Source: Phalacrocorax aristotelis (taxonomy: Eukaryota; Chordata; Aves; Suliformes; Phalacrocoracidae). From it: 64,000 bases of DNA. A program made the position numbers and the translations under genes. The stretch spans positions 2,542,001 through 2,606,000 of the forward strand of contig NC_134288.1 in assembly GCF_949628215.1 (NCBI RefSeq). Direction: 5' to 3'. Each line of letters starts with the position of its first letter. Position 1 is the first letter of the stretch. The notes beneath the pieces are model-generated. The model searched no databases. It was not told the DNA's origin and saw nothing but the letters and a program-made list of their open reading frames with translations. Of this stretch, positions 58,482 to 64,000 are shown piece after piece.

Positions 58482-59595
58482 CACAGGTAAGGAGCGGTCT
58501 CTGTTTTTAAAGTGATGGAACCCCAGAGGTGTGACACAACTTCCAAGGGGGTCTTAGTTTAGCTAGTTCCTGTCACTTTTGTGACTCCCTGACTTGCACT
58601 GCACAGGGCGTTCTGCTCTGCCTTGCCTAGCTTCTTACAGGCAGAGCCCGGCGGATGCACGGTCTGGCGTCTGCTGCGGCTCTCGGGCGTCCCTGTGCTT
58701 TCCAGCTGCAGAGGAACTGCACACAGGGCCTCGCACGTCCCCTACCGGGACCACATACAGCTCCGGCAGCGCTTCCTGAGGGTGCAAATGTCTGTGAACA
58801 CGGCGCAAGGGGCGTCGCTGTTGTGGCTGAGGAGCCAACGCCGCAGGGAGAGGGGAGTCGGGGCACAGCCGATGCCGCTCCTGCGCTTGCAAAGCAGGAG
58901 AAGAGCGGCAGCTGGCGCATGTGCAAGAGGCTGCTTTGGAAGCAGAGGAGCATGGTTCCTGGGCCGTGCACTTTGCTGTTTCCCGCGAGACCCACGGTAA
59001 TCATCGGCACGTACCATTTATTACTCTCCCTGTTTCTTGCCTTTGTTTAACAAGAGAGCGTGGCAGGACCTCTCCCGTTTCAAAGCTGCCACAACGACCT
59101 GAGGAGGACAGGCGACGCACCACCGATCCCAAACGCGGGCACGCAGTCGTTAGGCTCGATGGTCGGGCCGCCGTTCAGCAGGACCTAGACGGGCTGGAGG
59201 AAGGGGCCATCGGCGACCTCACCGCATCCAGCCCCAAAGCGGTAGGAAGTGAGAGCCAAAGCGAGCAGCAGAGACGAGGGCGGGGGAGGCTGACTGGGAA
59301 GGGGGCAGAGAGGTGCCTGGGCTGAAGGGGAGCCTGAGGAAAGGGCAGGGGAGGGGTTTCCCTCGGCCTCTGTTTGCCTTCTGCGTTGTTTCTCAAGACG
59401 CGAATCGGGAATTGGATGTTGACTGCTGTGGGCCAACAATCCAATTCAGTGCAGTCGCCTGACTCGAGGCTGCTTTGCCCGTGACAGGGAAGAGGTCTAA
59501 AAAGGAAAAGGGGGAAAGCTGAGCTAAGAAGGAGCCTCTCTGCTGTGGCCGTTCCTTGCATCTCTTCCCGCTTGTCGAGGATGCCTGCTTTGCTT

Positions 59596-59690
59596 CACAG
59601 AATCGCAGAGGAGTTGAGGTGGGAAGGGCCCTGTGGAGATGACCTCTCAAAGCGCGCTCAGCAAGAGCGGGTGGCCCACAGGCCTGTCCC
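59596..59690 (-). mobile_element. CR1 3'-end scrap, copy 9
   Basis: Unchanged copy of the element at 180-274. Confidence 0.55.
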
Positions 59691-59738
59691 ATGGTCCGGT
59701 GGGCGGCAGCCGGGCGGCGGCACGGCAACGCAGCGATG

Positions 59739-59819
59739 TGACAACGCTGCAACGTGACAACGGTGTGATGCGACAATGCCCCGTGGCTCTATATAGCCGC
59801 TCGCTGGGAGCCTCTGGAG
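59739..59819 (+). promoter_or_regulatory. TATA promoter, copy 9
   Basis: TATATA is at 59790-59795 with the CAACGG form. Confidence 0.6.
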
Positions 59820-60133
59820 CGAGCGGAGTCAGCGCAGGGTCGCAGCTCCACGAGAGCTCTTGGAAGGAGCCGCGGAGCGCCGTCTCACTGCTGGCGTCCG
59901 AAAGGCAGACGCACTGCCGAGTGCACTGGGAGAGAGGAGAGAGGTGAGCAGCGGGGCCGACGGAGAGGGCTCAGCCGGGGAGCCCCGGGTGTGGCAGGGT
60001 TGCTCTGGGGCCTTGGCACATGCCCTTTCTTGCAAGTGCCATGCAGGAGGCTTCTTGAGCTGGCACCTGAGTGTCTCTGTCTTCCTAGCTCGGGCACAGG
60101 AGACGGCACCTGGGAGAAGGAGCTACTGGGCTG

Positions 60134-63133
60134 ATGGATCCGAGGCTGCTGGACCTCCCCCTCGGGGTCAAAATCCCTGTGTTGCCCGGCTCCAAGCCTG
60201 TCTTCTGCAGGGCAAAGCTGGGGGAAAAGGTAAATGAAGCAGAAAGGGGTAGAAAAGCTCTCTTCTTTTACGGGGTCCCCGTCATTCAGAGAAGGGGCGG
60301 CCTTGTGCCCACCTGCTCTACAGCGGGAGCTGCAGCCCTTCAGTCGCACAGGGCTGGGGAGGCGCGGGGAGCGCGTGGCTCCATGGTGCCAAGAGGAAGG
60401 AGGACTTGCCCCATAGCGGTGCTCCAGGCTGGCCAGAGCTGGATGGAGAGGAGTCTTCCAGCTACCTTTAGCTTTGCACAAGCACAGCTTGGCACCTCTG
60501 GGGAGCAGCGCAATCCTGTTTTGCAACAAGGGTGAATTGCCTGAGGAAAAGGCATGGCTGTAGGCAACATTGCAGCTCAGCTCCTTACAGGTGCAGCACG
60601 GGGTGCACCCCTCTCACCCCCGCAGTAAACAGCTCCTTGTCTGCCTCCAGCACCGGTAGAGATAGCCACCGGACGGGGGGGTGTAGGCAGAGGCCGCCTT
60701 CTCCGCTGGAGAGTCTCTGATGTAGCGAGAGCTCTCCTCTGGGTGGGAAGCAAGCCAGGGACTAGCCTGTACCTCGGAGCTTTGGAAATGCCAGCCTGTG
60801 TGTGTGAGGAGCTCGGAAGCATGTTCGTCTCCGCTGCTCTCTCCTGACCTGGAGTTCATCCTCTGGAACATCTCCCTTACAGCTTCAGCGGCCCTCATGC
60901 TATTTTGACCTGGGAGATCCCTACGGTCGCCGACTGCCCACAGAGTACAACAGCCTGCACGACCCCCATCTCCGGGCCTACCACAAACGCCAAGACAACC
61001 TGCAGAGGCTGAAGAGAGGGGGTTTCGTCACCAGCGATGGCAAGGTAGGTTTGGCCGATAGTCGTCGGGCCGATAAAAACGCTTCCCTCCGAGCGGGGTT
61101 CCCCGAGCGCAGAGGGAGCACGTGCAGAGGAGCAGCCCCCCTCCCGCTGGGTTTGGGCTGTTTCGGGGAAGGCAGCCTGCTGCCAGTAGCTGGCTTGACA
61201 GCGTTCGGGCGATTTCTGCCCTCGTCTCTCCGTAGGTGGTTTGCACTCTGAAGGAGTTCAACGAGTACAGGCAGTATCTGACCGGACTCAAGCTGGAGGC
61301 AGAGTACGTGTTCAGGCGAGAGGAGGTAGGCAAAGCGCAGTGTTGGCGGACGCCTGTCAGCGGCACGGTGCCGAGGGCTGGGGCTTGGCTCGCGGCATCT
61401 CGGGGGGGGCGCTCAGTGCAGAAGAGACGAGGGCTGTGCTCGTGGGCCAGGCGTGGTGCCGGGGAAAGGACTAGCCGGCTCAGAGCTGAGCCAGCGCAGG
61501 GTGCTGGGGTGGGCACGGGCAGGAAGGTCATGTGCGAGCCCGCGTTGTCCTGAGGGAACCCTTCTCTTGTGCCCTCGCCGCGTGGCTGAAGCAGAGCGCT
61601 GGCCTGGGCCCGCGTGAAGCCTCAGCACGCAGGGGCGGGAGCGCTTGTCTGGGCAACGGCAAGCCGCAACGCGGTGTCACCTTGCAGGAAAGGCTTCGGC
61701 AACGCCTGGCCACGTTAAGGGATGCCCACAAACCGCTGGGGACAATGGACGCTTCGTGCCTGCTGGAGCAGCTGCGGCAGCCTCAAAGACCATCTTGCCC
61801 ACCTCCACCCGCGAGCAGAAAGATCTCCCTGAAATCGGGGCGCTGCAGGAGGCTGAAAGCAGCTTTGGACGAAGGCCAAACCTGCTCCCAACCTGAGCTG
61901 GGACAGGAAGGTGCTGAGCTGCCCAGGAGGGTCAGTAGCGGTGCTGACTCCGGCAAGCAGCCAGACCGCGCTGCAGACAGCGTGTCCAGAGCTGCGTCTC
62001 AACAACAAGCCGCAACAGAAGCCCAGAAGCTTGAAGAGGTGGCTGAGGCTGTGGTGTGGGAAGTGTTGCAGAGGGTGAAGGCTCCTCGGGCTCAGGCTGC
62101 CTGCGTTTTAAGGAGGGCTGCCCAGGGGATCAGGGGAAGCTTGTGTGGCAGCGCCGGAGGAGCAGAGCCTTTGGAGACTTCTCCTTCACTTTGCCAGCAG
62201 GAAATCGGACGGGTGGCCAAAGAGCTCGTAGCGACCGTGCTGGAGAGCTTGGCAAAGGCTTTGACATCCAGCATGGCCACAGCGTGTGAGCCAGGGCCGG
62301 CAGGCAGGCGGAAGGAGCGACCTGTTGCCGGAGGAGCCACCCGAGCCGAGGAAGAGAAATCGGGGCAAGCTGAAACAGCAGCTTCCGATGGAGCGTCTGC
62401 AGAGGCTTCCCTGGACAAACTCATCAGAGAAGTTGTTGACGGCGTTTGCTGCACCTTGGAATCCTTTGCAACTTCTCAGGTTGAACGAGACCCTAGCTGC
62501 AAATATTCCAACAGCCTGGAGCTTCCTGGGAGAAATCTCTCCAAGAGACAGGCGCAGCCATCCCAGGCGCCTTTCTCAAGGCAGGCTGTGGAACAAGCAC
62601 AGGGACTCCCCAGAGCATCTCAACAGCAGAGCCTGGAAGCAAGCAAGGGACCAAAGTCGCTTGCCTTGCAGCCACTGCCAAACAGAGTCGCTGCTGATGC
62701 CTCGCGACTCAGTGGCACGACTGCCGGGGAGAGCATCCAAAATGCCTCCTCCGGAGTTCAGCAGCACCACGCCGAACGGGCTGGGTATGCCACAACTGTT
62801 GTCCCTGAGGTTCTTGCAACGGCGCCGAAGTTCGAGCGAGAACTGACGCCGAAGCCGACAGCCTTAGCCAACACTTTGGCTATAAGGACTATGGCAAGCC
62901 GCATCATCGACTCTGTTTTAGAGCGGAGCTGTCAACCCGGGCCTGCCCTGAGTCCCAGACTGAATTTTGGAAGGTGCGTCGCAAAGCTGCCTGCACCATC
63001 AGATGGAAAGGAGAGCTATCCCGCTGAGGACGTCCTCCCCTCCGTGTGCCCACACTTCTCCGGACAGCCCGTCGTCCGGCGGGTGCGAAGCCCCCTGCCC
63101 GGGCAGGAGCACAGCGCAGAGCAGTGCGCGTAA
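60134..63133 (+). CDS. FSIP2: FSIP2-like short protein, copy 9 (597 aa, intact)
   Basis: Coding exons are 60134-60229, 60883-61044, 61236-61325 and 61688-63133. The frame is intact. It has a private Met at 136 (Ile in all others) and Arg at 456, shared only with the broken copy 2. Its gene is complete to the poly(A) signal at 63294, but its spacer is cut by the window end after 4584 bp of the unit. Confidence 0.72.
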
Positions 63134-63293
63134 AGCTTGTGCAAGGCGAGCCCCAGCAGCCCGTGTCAGAAAGGAGGGTGTTAGCTGGCAGGCTTGTGGA
63201 CACTGTCCTGAGGAGGTGTGTGGCAGGAGAGGTGCAGAGCCCCTGGGCAGCTCCACCAGGCAGCACACACAGACCTTACGCCCTTGTGCTCGC

Positions 63294-63299
63294 AATAAA
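63294..63299 (+). terminator. Poly(A) signal AATAAA, copy 9
   Basis: Same spacing from the stop codon as copy 1; this is the last gene signal in the window. Confidence 0.72.
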
Positions 63300-63320
63300 G
63301 AGCTCACTCCCAAGTGCTTG

Positions 63321-64000
63321 CTTGTGCCTACCTACGTTCAAACCAGCCCAGGCTGTGTCTGGGCATTTTCCCTGCGGCAATCTCCCTCGTCTTTTTCCCT
63401 CCTGCGGCCTCCGTCACGCTAAGACCCGATTTTAGAGGGAATCTTAACCACGGAGGCGAGAAGTAGCCAGCATTTTTGTCTTGTTTAGCAAGCTTTGCTG
63501 CCAGGCTAGCGGAGGGGACGGGTCCGGTTCTAGGAGGCCTGGCTTTCACCTTCTGTGAGGGACAATGTTGGCCTTCGCCTTGAGATCCTTTTTGCAGGGC
63601 CCTTTCTCCTCAGGCCAAGCTCCCCCAGAAGCTCTGCACAGATAGGTGCTGTCACTGCGCCTGGGATGGGCGGTGGCCTCTCCACCCGGGGCCTGCTCTG
63701 CCACGTGTTGTTTGGGTCTGGTCTGTCCTGAGCGGGGAGGCAGGTATGTTGTGGAGGCCCAGAATGGTGCACGGGAGCAGGTTCGCATGAGCAGCCCGTG
63801 CCAGGGCTCAGCCAGAGGGGAGCGGCGGGAGCAACCCCCTCTTGAACGGGAGCTCACTACCCTGCTGTGCCGCACACGGGCTTGGCCTTGGACGGTCTCC
63901 CATGGAGCATCCCCTGGGGAAGGGAGGCCTTCGGTCCCACAAGGAGACAAGGCCGAGGGTTGACAGTTGACATTCAAACGCTAACTGCTCGGCGGTGGAA
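63321..64000. other. Start of the spacer after gene copy 9, cut by window end
   Basis: Matches the first 680 bp of the other spacers. It carries the GGCCTGCTC variant (63690 region) of copies 7-9. No gene is seen. Confidence 0.6.

Larger units (their letters stand above)
55894..59738. other. Spacer between gene copies 8 and 9
   Basis: Same layout; near-identical twin of spacer 48471-52315, with one private change near 59257. Confidence 0.6.
1..64000 (+). repeat. Head-to-tail tandem array of a 7.43-kb gene-bearing unit (8 full copies plus 4584 bp of a ninth)
   Basis: The same sequence recurs at 1, 7428, 14856, 22283, 29710, 37140, 44567, 51994 and 59417, always in the same orientation. Length differences are explained by four indels: one extra A in copy 2 near 10431, three extra bases in copy 5 near 33530, and four bases lost in copy 8 near 53630; these account for spacings of 7428, 7430 and 7423. 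Substitutions between copies are sparse, often none for several hundred bases. Neither end of the array is visible, so total copy number and flanking genes are unknown. The unit phase used here is arbitrary. Copies 1 and 2 carry the most private changes, which would fit a position nearer an array edge, but that is inference. Confidence 0.99.

Noticed and set aside
1-64000. Bacterial or plasmid origin, CRISPR array, rRNA or tRNA cluster
   Set aside because: Spliced exons, CR1 and an avian LTR rule out a prokaryote. The repeat unit is 7.4 kb, far from CRISPR scale, and I saw no rRNA or tRNA sequence.
1-64000. Array growth by two-unit blocks (ABAB)
   Set aside because: Variants are shared by neighbours in shifted phase (AABB), not by alternate copies such as 1, 3, 5.

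Overview
This window is one uninterrupted tandem array. A unit of about 7.43 kb repeats head to tail eight times in full, and a ninth copy is cut off by the right edge. Units begin (arbitrary phase, taken from the first base of the window) at 1, 7428, 14856, 22283, 29710, 37140, 44567, 51994 and 59417. Spacings are 7427, 7428, 7427, 7427, 7430, 7427, 7427 and 7423 bp. Copies differ only at scattered single bases and four small indels.

The organism is very probably a bird. The unit is GC-rich vertebrate DNA with spliced exons, CR1 LINE remnants in both orientations, and a solo LTR of a common avian endogenous-retrovirus type. Nothing in the sequence fixes the species or chromosome.

Each unit holds one five-exon gene on the + strand: a TATA promoter, an untranslated first exon, four coding exons and an AATAAA signal. 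The spliced product is 597 residues. Its N-terminal 116 residues resemble the N-terminus of FSIP2 (fibrous sheath-interacting protein 2, a sperm-tail protein) as I remember that family. The last coding exon carries four helices that fit the spacing of PKA-RII docking helices. The gene is therefore read as a short, amplified FSIP2-like gene, probably male-germline. Eight of nine copies have an intact reading frame; copy 2 has a 1-bp insertion and ends early.

Between the poly(A) signal and the next promoter lie about 3.8 kb of spacer. It holds two exon-like segments from an unrecognised gene, a solo LTR (first unit 6004-6492), a CR1 reverse-transcriptase scrap, a hairpin at the chosen unit boundary and a CR1 3'-end scrap just upstream of the promoter.

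The most informative pattern is how the copies pair. In the 5' part of the unit the shared variants link copies 2+3, 4+5, 6+7 and 8+9. In the 3' part they link 1+2, 3+4, 5+6 and 7+8. Read with the boundary shifted into the gene body, the array is four consecutive doublets, AABBCCDD.
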